Source: Catellatospora paridis (GTDB taxonomy: Bacteria > Actinomycetota > Actinomycetes > Mycobacteriales > Micromonosporaceae). Taken from it: 64,000 bases of DNA. The DNA is taken from the NCBI RefSeq assembly GCF_009720365.1, contig NZ_WBZD01000021.1, positions 234,859-298,858 on the forward strand, given 5' to 3'. The position numbers were made by a program, and so were the translations under genes. Positions 51,152 to 59,229 of the stretch are shown here, one piece after another; position 1 is the first letter of the stretch, and every line of letters starts with the position of its first letter. The notes under the pieces are model-generated. The model saw only the letters and a list, made by a program, of their open reading frames with translations, was not told where the DNA came from and did not search any database.

Positions 51152-51781
51152 TTGAGTTTGACGCAGGGGTTCGCCGACGAATTCGAAAGACTTCTGCATT
51201 GGCGGCGCGACGTTCGCCACTTCGCGAGCGAGCCCATCAGCGACGAGCTGGTCGAACACCTGCTCGATCTGGCATGCCTGGCCCCGTCGGTCGGCAACTC
51301 TCAGCCTTGGCGGTTCGTGTCTGTCGATGAGGCCCGACACCGCAGCGCGGTTGTCGCGAATTTCTCGGCTGCCAACGCCGATGCCTTGAAGGGCTACGAA
51401 GGCGAGCGGGCCGAACTTTATGCGAACCTGAAGCTCGCGGGATTGAGTGAGGCCCCACGCCAGTTCGCCGTCTTCTGTGATGAGGACACGAGCCAGGGGC
51501 ATGGCTTGGGCAGCAGGACGATGCCGGAGATGCTGCGGTATTCGACTGCTCTTGCCGTGCACACGTTGTGGCTGGCAGCGCGGGCGCATGACATCGGTGT
51601 CGGCTGGGTGTCGATCATCGATCCGGATCGGATGGCCGACGATCTCGACGTACCGAGGCATTGGAAGCTCGTGGCGTATCTGTGTCTCGGCCGGTCCTTG
51701 GACGAGTCCGCGACTCCCGAGTTGGAGCGAGTCGGCTGGCAGGCGCGGAGCAACGTCTGTCGGCAGGTGATCTACCGGTAG
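51152..51781 (+). CDS. bluB: 5,6-dimethylbenzimidazole synthase
   Basis: Cleaves reduced FMN with O2 to give the lower ligand of vitamin B12. 209 residues from a TTG at 51152, chosen because GGAGG lies 7 nt upstream and it gives the family's usual length; a GTG at 51083 would add 23 residues. BluB features: HWRRDVRHFASEPISDEL at the FMN phosphate site, LAPSVGNSQPWRFV, FCDEDTSQGHGLGSRTMPEMLRYS (distinguishing BluB from ordinary nitroreductases) and AARAHDIGVGWVSIIDPDR. No other B12 gene is in the window. Confidence 0.88.
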   Translation: MSLTQGFADEFERLLHWRRDVRHFASEPISDELVEHLLDLACLAPSVGNSQPWRFVSVDEARHRSAVVANFSAANADALKGYEGERAELYANLKLAGLSEAPRQFAVFCDEDTSQGHGLGSRTMPEMLRYSTALAVHTLWLAARAHDIGVGWVSIIDPDRMADDLDVPRHWKLVAYLCLGRSLDESATPELERVGWQARSNVCRQVIYR

Positions 51782-52597
51782 CGTGGAGAAGCTCGGACGA
51801 CAGTCTCGGTATCTGTTTCAGCCGGTCCGCCAGGCAGCACCCATGATCGACGTTAGCGGATGGTTGCCGCGCCGAGCGTGGTGCGTCAGTGCCGGGCGGT
51901 GTCACCGCAGAATCGGGCGCCGGTGGCGCGGCTGGTCTGAACCCCGCCGGCCACCGACGCCCGGATCATGCTCGGCGCATGGCCGGTGCGGCCACGCCGC
52001 CGTGGCGACGGACGTCGGGTTCGCCGCCTTCACCAGGCCGAGCGCCGGAACCAGAGCGCTGGCACCGACGAGCGTGGTCGATTCCGCGGTGATCGGAGTG
52101 CGCGACGGCGAGGTGCCGCCGGCTGAGGCTGTACCGGTCGCCTCGACGATCGCCGTCGTCGGCTGCGACACCGGGATGTGCCACTCGACCGGGTATTTGC
52201 CGACGCGGCACGTCTGCACGCCGAGTAGTTCGGCAGCCACCGTCCCACCAGCACGGTGATCGGCGTGGTCGATCTAGCCTTGCCGCTTCAACTCGTGGAG
52301 ATCGCCGCGATCGCCGTGCTGGTAGATCACGAGAATCATCTCGGATTTAGCGACGCCCCATCAGCGCCCAACCTCGCTGACCTCGCTAACACCGCTCCGT
52401 CGCCGACTGCGACCGACCTGCTGGTCACGCACGCCATGATCCAGACGACCTTGCGTAGGCCGCCTGTCCCGCGAAGGGGCCGGGCGGCCCTGTCCGTGTG
52501 CCCGCAGGCAGCTCGCGCAGCGAAGTCGGTACAACGCACCGCGGTCGGCCGGTCAAGCGGCAGCGCGGACTATGACTCGTTCCGGGCTGGGTGCTCG
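51782..52597. other. 816-bp stretch without a convincing gene
   Basis: Several open frames exist, the best being a leftward one at 51902-52240 with high third-position GC. None has a ribosome site, a recognisable protein motif or agreement with neighbours. The sequence is somewhat less GC-rich than flanking coding DNA, and looks like decayed or intergenic DNA between convergent bluB and the flavin oxidoreductase gene. Confidence 0.5.
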
Positions 52598-53722
52598 TCA
52601 GCGCAAGACGCCGAGCTGTTCGAAGGTGTGGGGCACTAGCGAATCGATTCGCCCGGCGAGGATCTTCTGCAACCATTCCGGGTCGGCGAGGAGGGCACGG
52701 CCGACGGCGACGAGATCGAATTCGTCGCGTTCGAGGCGGTCCAGCAGCTTCTCGACGCCGGCGACCCGAGCTTCCTTCCCGCCTTGCTGCGTCGCGATGA
52801 CATCTTCGCTGAGACCCACGGAACCGACGGTGATGGTCGGCTTGCCGGTGAGCTTCTTCGCCCACCCGGCCATGTTGAGGTCGGAGCCGTCGAACTCCGG
52901 GAGCCAGTAACGCCGGGTGGAGGCGTGGAAGGCGTCCACCCCGGCTTCCGCGAGCGGCGTCAGGATGGCTTCGAGTTGCTCAGGGGTCTCGGCGAGCCGG
53001 GCGCCATAGTTGTCGGCCTTCCACTGTGAGGACCGGAACACGATCGGGAAGTCAGGGGCGACGGCCTTGCGGCAGGCGGCCACGACTTCAGCGGCGAAAC
53101 GGGTTCTGGAGGCCAGATCGCCGCCGTACCGGTCGTTGCGGCGGTTGGTGTGTGCCCAGAGGAACTGGTCGATCAGGTAGCCGTGACCGGCGTGTAGTTC
53201 GATGCCGTCGAAGCCGAGGCGTTCGGCAGTGCTGGCAGCGTCGGCGTAGGCGGCGACCACCGCGTCCACGTCGTCCTGGGTCATCGACTTGCCTGACAGG
53301 CTGCCGTCCAGGCCGATCCCGGAGGGGCCCATCGGGACGGCTTCGGGGAAGGGCGGAGCGCCGGCGGGACGGACCATGCCGACGTGCCAGAGCTGGGGGA
53401 TGATTTTTCCACCCGCACGGTGGACTTCCGCCGCCACATGTGCCCAGGCCGCCAGGGCTTTCTCTCCGTGGAATCGCGGCACTCGGTCGCTGTCACCCGC
53501 GGAGGGGTGGTCGATGTAAGTGCCCTCGGTGATGATCAGGCCCACTCCGCCGGCCGCCCGGCGTGCGTAGTACCGCGCCACATCGGTACCCGGGACACCG
53601 CCGGGCGAGAATTCACGAGTCATCGGTGCCATGACGATGCGATTCTCCACGGTGAGGCTGCCGATGGTCATGGGGCGCTGGAAGATCTGGCTTGTGCGGA
53701 GGGCAGCACTGGACGGGATCAC
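52598..53722 (-). CDS. Old yellow enzyme family NADH:flavin oxidoreductase
   Basis: FMN-dependent reduction of activated C=C or related bonds using NAD(P)H. 374 residues from a GTG at 53722, supported by AAGGAG 7 nt upstream. OYE motifs: NRIVMAPMTREFSPGGVPG, VGLIITEGTYIDHPSAG, LQLWHVGMVRP-like segment (IIPQLWHVGMVRPAG), FDGIELHAGHGYLIDQFL with the His-x-x-His pair and NDRYGGDLASRTRFA. The phosphate-binding site is ITVGSVGLSEDV with VAVGRALLADPEW. Divergent from a MerR regulator through a promoter of MerR type, so induction by an electrophile or enone is likely. Confidence 0.92.
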   Translation of the reverse strand: MIPSSAALRTSQIFQRPMTIGSLTVENRIVMAPMTREFSPGGVPGTDVARYYARRAAGGVGLIITEGTYIDHPSAGDSDRVPRFHGEKALAAWAHVAAEVHRAGGKIIPQLWHVGMVRPAGAPPFPEAVPMGPSGIGLDGSLSGKSMTQDDVDAVVAAYADAASTAERLGFDGIELHAGHGYLIDQFLWAHTNRRNDRYGGDLASRTRFAAEVVAACRKAVAPDFPIVFRSSQWKADNYGARLAETPEQLEAILTPLAEAGVDAFHASTRRYWLPEFDGSDLNMAGWAKKLTGKPTITVGSVGLSEDVIATQQGGKEARVAGVEKLLDRLERDEFDLVAVGRALLADPEWLQKILAGRIDSLVPHTFEQLGVLR

Positions 53723-53827
53723 AGAGAAACTCCTTGCTCGCGCCTTCGCGCGATGCGCGAGGCGGTCGTGGGCCATTGCAATCGCACGTGTCAGACCTGC
53801 GATGACACGAGATATGGTTGCGATGCA

Positions 53828-53859
53828 AAGCTAAAAGCTGACGTGGATGTCAGAGGCAA
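53828..53859 (-). promoter_or_regulatory. MerR-type promoter with a 20-bp spacer driving the OYE gene
   Basis: Leftward -35 TTGCCT (53859-53854) and -10 TAGCTT (53833-53828) are 20 bp apart instead of 17. The spacer is filled by the dyad CTGACATCCACGTCAG (CTGAC/GTCAG arms). That over-long spacer with a central dyad is the hallmark of promoters that MerR proteins untwist on activation. Confidence 0.65.
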
Positions 53860-53862
53860 GTG

Positions 53863-53880
53863 ACGTGACAGGGGTCACGT
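53863..53880. promoter_or_regulatory. Second dyad next to the merR start
   Basis: ACGTGAC (53863-53869) and GTCACGT (53874-53880) are perfect arms around AGGG, abutting the AGGAGG ribosome site of the MerR gene. It may serve autoregulation. Confidence 0.45.
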
Positions 53881-53891
53881 AGGAGGCGTTG

Positions 53892-54422
53892 ATGCGCATC
53901 GGTGAACTCGCCGCTCGTGCCGGTGTGAGCGTGCGGGCACTGCGCTACTACGAGGAGCAGAACCTGCTCGCTTCCCAACGCAGCTCCAGCGGTCAGCGGC
54001 ATTATCCGGACAGCGCGGTCGACCGCGTTCGACTGATTCAGCAGCTGTACCTGGCAGGAATGACGAGCAGGACCATTGTGGGCCTGCTGCCGTCTTTCGA
54101 GACGGGCAAGGTGGTACCGGCGATGCTCGACCAGCTGTCGGCCGAGCACAAACGCATCGACACGGAGATCAGCGGGCTCGTGGGTGCCCGCGACCGACTC
54201 GAGGCCATCATTACCAGGGCCACCGCCGCAGGGAATGCGGGGCAGCCCTGTCACGACGAGTCGGTCGACCTCTCCGCAAGGCTCGGCCAGCCACACGTAC
54301 CACGCCATCATCTTCAGGGTGGCCATCACCGTGGCCCCGTCGAGCAGCAACCGCGGCCGGTCGCGGCCGGGCACCCGCAGCGGAGCGGCGAGGAAGGCCC
54401 AGCCCATCGTGGCAAGTCCTGA
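53892..54422 (+). CDS. MerR-family regulator with an abnormal C-terminus
   Basis: 176 residues from the ATG at 53892 (AGGAGG upstream). The N-terminal MerR winged helix is intact: MRIGELAARAGVSVRALRYY, then EEQNLLASQRSSSGQRHYPD and VDRVRLIQQLYLAGMTSRTI, followed by the dimer helix (AMLDQLSAEHKRIDTEISGL, ARDRLEAIITRA). After residue ~118 the sequence becomes His/Gly/Pro-rich (QPHVPRHHLQGGHHRGPVEQ) and reads antisense through a gene fragment. The original C-terminus, usually ending soon after the dimer helix, seems to have been replaced by recombination. The DNA-binding part should still work on the OYE promoter. Confidence 0.8.
   Translation: MRIGELAARAGVSVRALRYYEEQNLLASQRSSSGQRHYPDSAVDRVRLIQQLYLAGMTSRTIVGLLPSFETGKVVPAMLDQLSAEHKRIDTEISGLVGARDRLEAIITRATAAGNAGQPCHDESVDLSARLGQPHVPRHHLQGGHHRGPVEQQPRPVAAGHPQRSGEEGPAHRGKS
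54228..54419 (-). pseudogene. Fragment of a membrane sensor gene
   Basis: In the leftward frame this stretch reads MGWAFLAAPLRVPGRDRPRL followed by LLDGATVMATLKMMAWYVWL. It resembles the membrane/linker segment found in N-termini of actinobacterial GGDEF/EAL signalling proteins. Nothing before or after continues it, so it is a remnant, and it overlaps the tail of the MerR gene on the other strand. Confidence 0.4.
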
Positions 54423-54603
54423 CCATCGCCAGCGGCGCGTGCCCGGCCGCCTGGCTTGGCACGACTTACGGCCGCCGGCCACCCAGGGGCAGCGGTGGAC
54501 CGCCCAGTAGCGCACATGGGCTACTTGATCAACTGGTTCCCGGCACGCGCAAAGCGCCGATCCGATGATCCGGACCAGCTTTCTGACCTGCACATTTACC
54601 CTG

Positions 54604-54645
54604 TCGGGCTGGCTGGATTCGAACCGACGATCCCTTGACCCCCAG
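54604..54645 (-). tRNA. 3' fragment of tRNA-Pro(GGG), probable attachment-site remnant
   Basis: Read leftward from 54645: anticodon loop CTGGGGG (anticodon GGG), 3' anticodon stem TCAAG, variable loop GGATC, T arm GTCGGTTCGAATCCAGC (one mismatch in the stem), 3' acceptor strand CAGCCCG and discriminator A. The 5' half (acceptor, D arm and 5' anticodon stem) is absent; the sequence before the loop does not pair with TCAAG. The fragment begins exactly at the anticodon loop, a typical crossover point for integrative elements that use tRNA-Pro genes. Confidence 0.7.
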
Positions 54646-54675
54646 GTTGTTGCAAGAGCCCGTTAAATAGCGAGG

Positions 54676-54859
54676 TCACCCGGTTTTGGCGGAGGTGGGG
54701 CCGAGTCGGCCGGTGTGTTGGTAGCGGGCCAGGCGCCGGGTCATGACGATGGCCATGGCCCACTGGACCATCGCGGCGTGGTGTTCGGGGTGGCGTTCGT
54801 AGTCGCGGACGGTGCGCCGGTACCGGGTGATCCAGGCCAGGGTTCGTTCCACGACCCAT
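54676..54859 (-). pseudogene. Truncated IS5-family-like transposase remnant
   Basis: About 60 C-terminal codons remain: WVVERTLAWITRYRRTVRDYE, then RHPEHHAAMVQWAMAIVMTRR and LARYQHTGRLGPTSAKTG before the stop at 54676. The ERTLAWxxRxRRxxxDYE motif is the C-terminal part of DDE transposases of the IS5 type. An in-frame stop precedes it and the N-terminal catalytic part is gone. No inverted repeats are evident. Confidence 0.75.
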
Positions 54860-54935
54860 CAGACATGCCGGACTCGGCACCGGCCGTCACGGCTGCCTCG
54901 GCGAGTTCCTGGAGAACCGCCAGCGCGGTATACGG

Positions 54936-56138
54936 CTAGTTGCCGGAAGGGCTGGCCGACCCCGCGAGGGCCCGGCTGCGCCGGTCCCACCAGGAGGCGA
55001 AGTAGCGGGCGGACAGTCCGTGGATGAGGATGCTCAGGCTGATCACGACCACGACGACGTCGGCGACCCAGTCCGCATCCAGGCCCGACAGCTGCTCCAG
55101 GGCGATGATGCCCAGCACCATGCTGTCCAGGCCGCGTGGCCCCCAGAACCCCAGTGCCCAGCGTTCCCGCCATGGCACGTGGCTACCGAGCAGTGACAGC
55201 GCCACCGGCAGCATCCTGACCAGCGTCAGTGACAGGAACGCGTACACGAAGACCCGCCACTCCAGGCCGTCCATGAACGCGGGCACGATCAGGGACCCGA
55301 ACACGAACCACACGGCCGCCGACAGGACCAGCGCCGCGTCCGACACGGTCTGCAGCGTGGCACGTGGCATGTGCGGTGCGGTGGCGCGGGCGGCCAGCCC
55401 GGCCACGAACGCGGCGACGAAGCCGTTGCCGTGCAGGACCTCGCCCATCGCGAACGCGGTGATCGCCACCGCGAGCAGTCCTACTCGTTCGGCTTCCTCG
55501 GTGCTCCAGCCTCGCTGGCGGGCGATGGTGAGCAGTCTGGCCCCGCCGTATCCGGTGATCAGGCCCGCGACGAGCGCGATGAGCAGTTCCAGTAGCACGC
55601 TCTCCAGGTCGTCGGTGCCGATCGCGCCGGCGAGTAGCAGCAGGACCAGCGGTGCGGCAATGCCGTCGTCGAGGCCGCTGACGACGGTGATGGTGTGGCG
55701 CATGCCGGCGGGCAGGCGCCGGTCGTGCAGCAGCGGCAGGATCGGGGTGGAGTCGGTGGCGGCGAGTACGGCGGCGCAGATGGCGCAGACCCACCAGCCG
55801 GCGCCGGGCAGCAGGGGGACGCCGGCGGCGAAGCCGAGCAGCACGGTGAGCGGGAAGGCGATGAACAGCATGCGCATGGGTACGCGGCCGGTTTCGCGCA
55901 GCCAGCGCATGCTGATGTCGGTGGCGTCGGTGAACAGGACCAGGGCGAGCGTGATCTCGATGAGGTGGCGCACGACGGGGCCGGTGACCTCGACGTTGAC
56001 CAGGGGGTGGGTGCCGTTGGTGAGGATGAGGCCGGCGGCGGCCATGGCGATGGGCACGGTGACGCTGTAGCGCTGCGCCGGTCGGGCGACTATGGCCCAG
56101 ATGACCAGGACCAGGCCGAGCATCAGTACGGCGAGCAC
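54936..56138 (-). CDS. CPA1-type cation/proton antiporter
   Basis: 400 residues from a GTG at 56138 (GAGGAG upstream). About twelve helices. Transport signatures: LALVLFTDATDISMRWLRE in the early helices, AAVLAATDSTPILPLL (ATDxTP-like, where CPA1 exchangers have ATDPV) and VSGLDDGIAAPLVLLLLAGA, with acidic residues in the ion path. EVLHGNGFVAAFVAGLAAR and LGFWGPRGLDSMVLGIIAL (GxRG) are further family motifs. It exports Na+ or K+ in exchange for protons. It lies just downstream of an acetyltransferase gene in the same direction. Confidence 0.9.
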   Translation of the reverse strand: MLAVLMLGLVLVIWAIVARPAQRYSVTVPIAMAAAGLILTNGTHPLVNVEVTGPVVRHLIEITLALVLFTDATDISMRWLRETGRVPMRMLFIAFPLTVLLGFAAGVPLLPGAGWWVCAICAAVLAATDSTPILPLLHDRRLPAGMRHTITVVSGLDDGIAAPLVLLLLAGAIGTDDLESVLLELLIALVAGLITGYGGARLLTIARQRGWSTEEAERVGLLAVAITAFAMGEVLHGNGFVAAFVAGLAARATAPHMPRATLQTVSDAALVLSAAVWFVFGSLIVPAFMDGLEWRVFVYAFLSLTLVRMLPVALSLLGSHVPWRERWALGFWGPRGLDSMVLGIIALEQLSGLDADWVADVVVVVISLSILIHGLSARYFASWWDRRSRALAGSASPSGN

Positions 56139-56171
56139 GGGCGACTCCTCACCCTGCCCATTCTGAGGGAC

Positions 56172-56807
56172 TTAGTCCCTTTTGTGGTGGGAAGTCGGTG
56201 AGGACCCGCGCCCGGAGCCGCCGGGGCCGCCCGCCGCCGATCCGTGGATGCGGACTCCCGCGGGCAGCGGCAGCGGCAGGAACATGCGGACGTCGTCGAA
56301 GCGGAGTGAGTCCACCGCGACGGCGTTGGGCAGGACGCCCCACGTGCGGAAGCCGCAGGCTTCGTACAGCGCGATCGCGCCGTGGTTGTTGCCGCGTACG
56401 CCCAGGGTGATCACCTCCATCCCGGCGTCGGTGCAGGCGTCGACCAGGGCGCGGACCAGCCGCTTGCCGAGTCCGAGGCCGCGGGCGTCCGGATGGGCCA
56501 TCACCTTGGTCAGTTTCGCGACGTGGCCCACGGGTCCGGGCGGTCCGGCCGACCACGCCCCGAGTGCTTCGACGCGCGAGTCGACCCGCGCCACGACGAG
56601 GCCGCCACGTTCTGTGCCCGCGGTCTGCAGGATCGCGTCGAGCCACGCGTCGGTTTGCTCGCGCGAAGGCACCTGCAGCCAGCCGATCGCCCCGCCCTGC
56701 TCGACGACGGCCGCGATCACCCGATGGCATTCGCCGCGCAGCTGCTCGTCGGCCCGGGTGGGCCAGTCGAGGCGGACCGCGGCGGCGCCGTGAAGATCAT
56801 TACGCAT
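56172..56807 (-). CDS. GNAT-family N-acetyltransferase
   Basis: 211 residues from the ATG at 56807; an earlier start at 56843 is possible. The motif VAKLTKVMAHPDARGLGLGKRLVRALVDAC binds acetyl-CoA. VITLGVRGNNHGAIALYEACGFRTWG is the GNAT C-terminal motif, followed by FDDVRMFLPLPLP. The Gly/Ser-rich tail (AAGGPGGSGRGSS) is probably disordered. Divergent from the sigma fusion gene. Substrate not known. Confidence 0.85.
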   Translation of the reverse strand: MRNDLHGAAAVRLDWPTRADEQLRGECHRVIAAVVEQGGAIGWLQVPSREQTDAWLDAILQTAGTERGGLVVARVDSRVEALGAWSAGPPGPVGHVAKLTKVMAHPDARGLGLGKRLVRALVDACTDAGMEVITLGVRGNNHGAIALYEACGFRTWGVLPNAVAVDSLRFDDVRMFLPLPLPAGVRIHGSAAGGPGGSGRGSSPTSHHKRD

Positions 56808-57014
56808 GTGCGGGATTGTCCAGTACGCGAGCAGCCCGGCCAAGGTTCGATCGCGCGGACGGCACGTCCCGTCCGCGCCCAGCCGGCAGCCGCCGACGAC
56901 CCGAGTGCTGTTAGTTCGGCTTTACAACGAACATTTACGGATGTCACCATGTCGGGCACGTGCCGACCGGCCCGGTCCCGGTCGCGATACGCGTACCGAG
57001 GAGTTGAACGCGCC

Positions 57015-59219
57015 TTGTCCCCGACGGCGGATGCCGCGCGCGTGGCCGCCGCCCGCGCCGGTGACCGGCATGCCCTGGAGTCCCTGCTCGGCGATCACCT
57101 GCCACTGGTGTACGCGGTGGTCCGCCGCGCCCTGGGCGCCGACCCCGACGTCGACGACGTGGTGCAGGAGACGATGCTGCGCGCGGTGCGGCACCTGCGC
57201 GGGCTGCGCGACGCCGACGGGTTCAAGGCGTGGCTGGTGTCGATCGCGGTCAGCCAGATCCAGGAACGCGCGCGCCGCCTGGCCCGCCATCGTGCCCGCG
57301 CGGCCCAGCCGATCGACCCCGGTGTCGACGAGCCCTCCGACCCCGGCGCCGACGTCGCCGCCCTCGCCGAGGACCGCGTCGACCTGGACCGCGAGCTGCG
57401 CCTGATCGCGCAGGCGACCGGGTTCCTCAGTCCGGCCGAGCGGCAGATCCTGGCGCTGTGGTCGCAGGAGGTCGCCGGGGCGATGACCCGTGCCGAGGTC
57501 GCGGCGGCGCTGTCGCTGAGCCCGGCGCACACCGCCGTCCGGGTCCAGCGCATGCGGGCCCGCCTCGACCTGGCGCTGACGGTGCTGCGGGCGCTGCGCG
57601 CGACGCCGCACTGCCCCGGCCTGGGTGAGGCGGCCGCGGCGTGGGACCGCACCGCCGAGCCGCGCTGGCTCAAACGGCTCGGCCGGCACGTGGCCGGCTG
57701 CGAGGCGTGCCTGCTCGCGGGTCGCCGTGGCGTCCCGGCGGTGCGGGTGCTTGCCCTTCCGTGGCTGCTGCCGGTGCCCGCGTTCCTGGCCGGACGGCTT
57801 CCGGAGATCGTCGCGTCGACGTCGGGCGGGGGCCTGGGCACGGTTGCCGTCGCCGCCGACGCGGTCCGCCGTGTGGTCGGATACCTCAACATGAAGGTCG
57901 TCGGCACCGCAGGCGTCGGGGTCGCCGCGGCCACCGCCGCGGTGCTGGCCGTCTCCGGCACCACGCCACCGGCGGGCGCGCCGCCGACACCCGGCCCGCC
58001 GCAGGCCGCGCCCGCGCCCGGCGCCGCACCTGCTTCGCCGGCCACGCGGTCGCCGTCGCCGTCCGTGCCGCCTGCGGCGGCCCGGCACGTGGTGACGGCC
58101 GAGGGTGTCACCAGCGCGGACATCTACGTCGCGGCCGACGGCGACGACACCGGGCCGGGCACCGCCGCCCGGCCCTATGCCACCCTGGCCAGAGCCGTGC
58201 AGGTGGTGCAGCCGGGGCAGGTCGTCGCGCTGCGCGCGGGCACCTACCGCCCGACCGCGACCGTCGCGATCACCACCAGCGGGACCGAGAGTCGCCGCAT
58301 CACGCTCAGCAACCTGGTCGGCGAGCGTCCCGTGATCGACGGCTCCGCGCTGCCCGGCGGCCAGTGGCTGATCACCCAGACCGGCGGGTACTGGACCGTG
58401 CAGGGCCTGGAGATGCGCAACGCGCCCAGCCACGCCTACGTGTGCCGGGCCTGCCGCGCCAACGTGTTCCGCAGGCTGTGGCTGCACGACAACGGCGACA
58501 CCGCGCTGACCCTGCGCGATGCGGGCACGCAGGGCAACCAGGTCCTCGACAGCGACTTCGCCCGCAACCACGACACCGTCGACCGCGGGGGCAGCGCCGA
58601 CGGCTTGGCGATCAAGAACGGCGCCGGGGCGGGCAACGTCGTACGCGGGTGCCGGTTCGCCGAGAACTCCGGCGACGGCCTGGACCTGAGCAACTTCACC
58701 GACCCGGTGACGGTCGTCGGCAACTGGGCCTACGGCAACGGCCACAACAGGTGGGACATCGCCGCGTTCAACGGCCCCGGCAACGGTCTGAAACTCGGCG
58801 GCGGCGCACCCGCCCCGGCGGTCGCGCACGTCGTGGTCGACAACGCGTCCTGGGACAACGCAGGGTACGGGTTCACCGAGGCCAGCAACCCGGGGCGGCT
58901 CACGGTCACCAACAACACCGCCTTCCGCAACGGCGGCACCGGGTTCGCGTTCGCTTACTCCTCGGCGCGGCTGCGCAACAACCTGGCCCTGGCCAACGGC
59001 CGCGACGTCCAGGTCGGCGGCGGCGTCGACGACGCGGACAACTCGTGGGGCCAGGACGGCTGGGCGACCACGGTGCTGCGCAGCGGCGACCCGGCCACCG
59101 CCCGTGGCGAACGCGCCCCCTCCGGCGGGCTGCCGGCGACGACGTTCCTGCTCAACCGCAAGGACAAGACGATGGGCGCGTCGATGACCGCGGGCGGAGC
59201 CGTTCCGCCGCCCGCGTGA
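57015..59219 (+). CDS. ECF sigma factor fused to a zinc motif, membrane helix and extracellular beta-helix domain
   Basis: 734 residues from a TTG at 57015 (GAGGAG 11 nt upstream); an ATG at 56949 would add 22. Sigma region 2 (~15-95): RAGDRHALESLLGDHLPLVY, DVDDVVQETMLRAVRHLRG. Region 4 (~135-190): FLSPAERQILALWSQEVAG, RAEVAAALSLSPAHTAVRVQ. A zinc anti-sigma-like motif H225-x3-C229-x2-C232 (RHVAGCEACLLAG) follows, then a membrane helix (~297-315, GTAGVGVAAATAAVLAVSG). A Pro-rich linker leads to a right-handed beta-helix of the polysaccharide-lyase type (~365-690: DIYVAADGDDTGPGTAARPY, VVALRAGTYRPTAT, GDGLDLSNFTDPVTVVGNWA). Sigma factor, tether and extracellular carbohydrate-type domain are thus one chain. 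Confidence 0.87.
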   Translation: MSPTADAARVAAARAGDRHALESLLGDHLPLVYAVVRRALGADPDVDDVVQETMLRAVRHLRGLRDADGFKAWLVSIAVSQIQERARRLARHRARAAQPIDPGVDEPSDPGADVAALAEDRVDLDRELRLIAQATGFLSPAERQILALWSQEVAGAMTRAEVAAALSLSPAHTAVRVQRMRARLDLALTVLRALRATPHCPGLGEAAAAWDRTAEPRWLKRLGRHVAGCEACLLAGRRGVPAVRVLALPWLLPVPAFLAGRLPEIVASTSGGGLGTVAVAADAVRRVVGYLNMKVVGTAGVGVAAATAAVLAVSGTTPPAGAPPTPGPPQAAPAPGAAPASPATRSPSPSVPPAAARHVVTAEGVTSADIYVAADGDDTGPGTAARPYATLARAVQVVQPGQVVALRAGTYRPTATVAITTSGTESRRITLSNLVGERPVIDGSALPGGQWLITQTGGYWTVQGLEMRNAPSHAYVCRACRANVFRRLWLHDNGDTALTLRDAGTQGNQVLDSDFARNHDTVDRGGSADGLAIKNGAGAGNVVRGCRFAENSGDGLDLSNFTDPVTVVGNWAYGNGHNRWDIAAFNGPGNGLKLGGGAPAPAVAHVVVDNASWDNAGYGFTEASNPGRLTVTNNTAFRNGGTGFAFAYSSARLRNNLALANGRDVQVGGGVDDADNSWGQDGWATTVLRSGDPATARGERAPSGGLPATTFLLNRKDKTMGASMTAGGAVPPPA

Positions 59220-59229
59220 CCGAACGAGT

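Noticed and set aside
51902..52240. Leftward 112-codon open frame
   Set aside because: It has fair codon usage but no start site, no family motif and no support from context; left as an unassigned stretch.
56922..58829. 635-codon leftward open frame across the sigma/beta-helix fusion
   Set aside because: It is an antisense shadow; the rightward frame holds all recognisable motifs.
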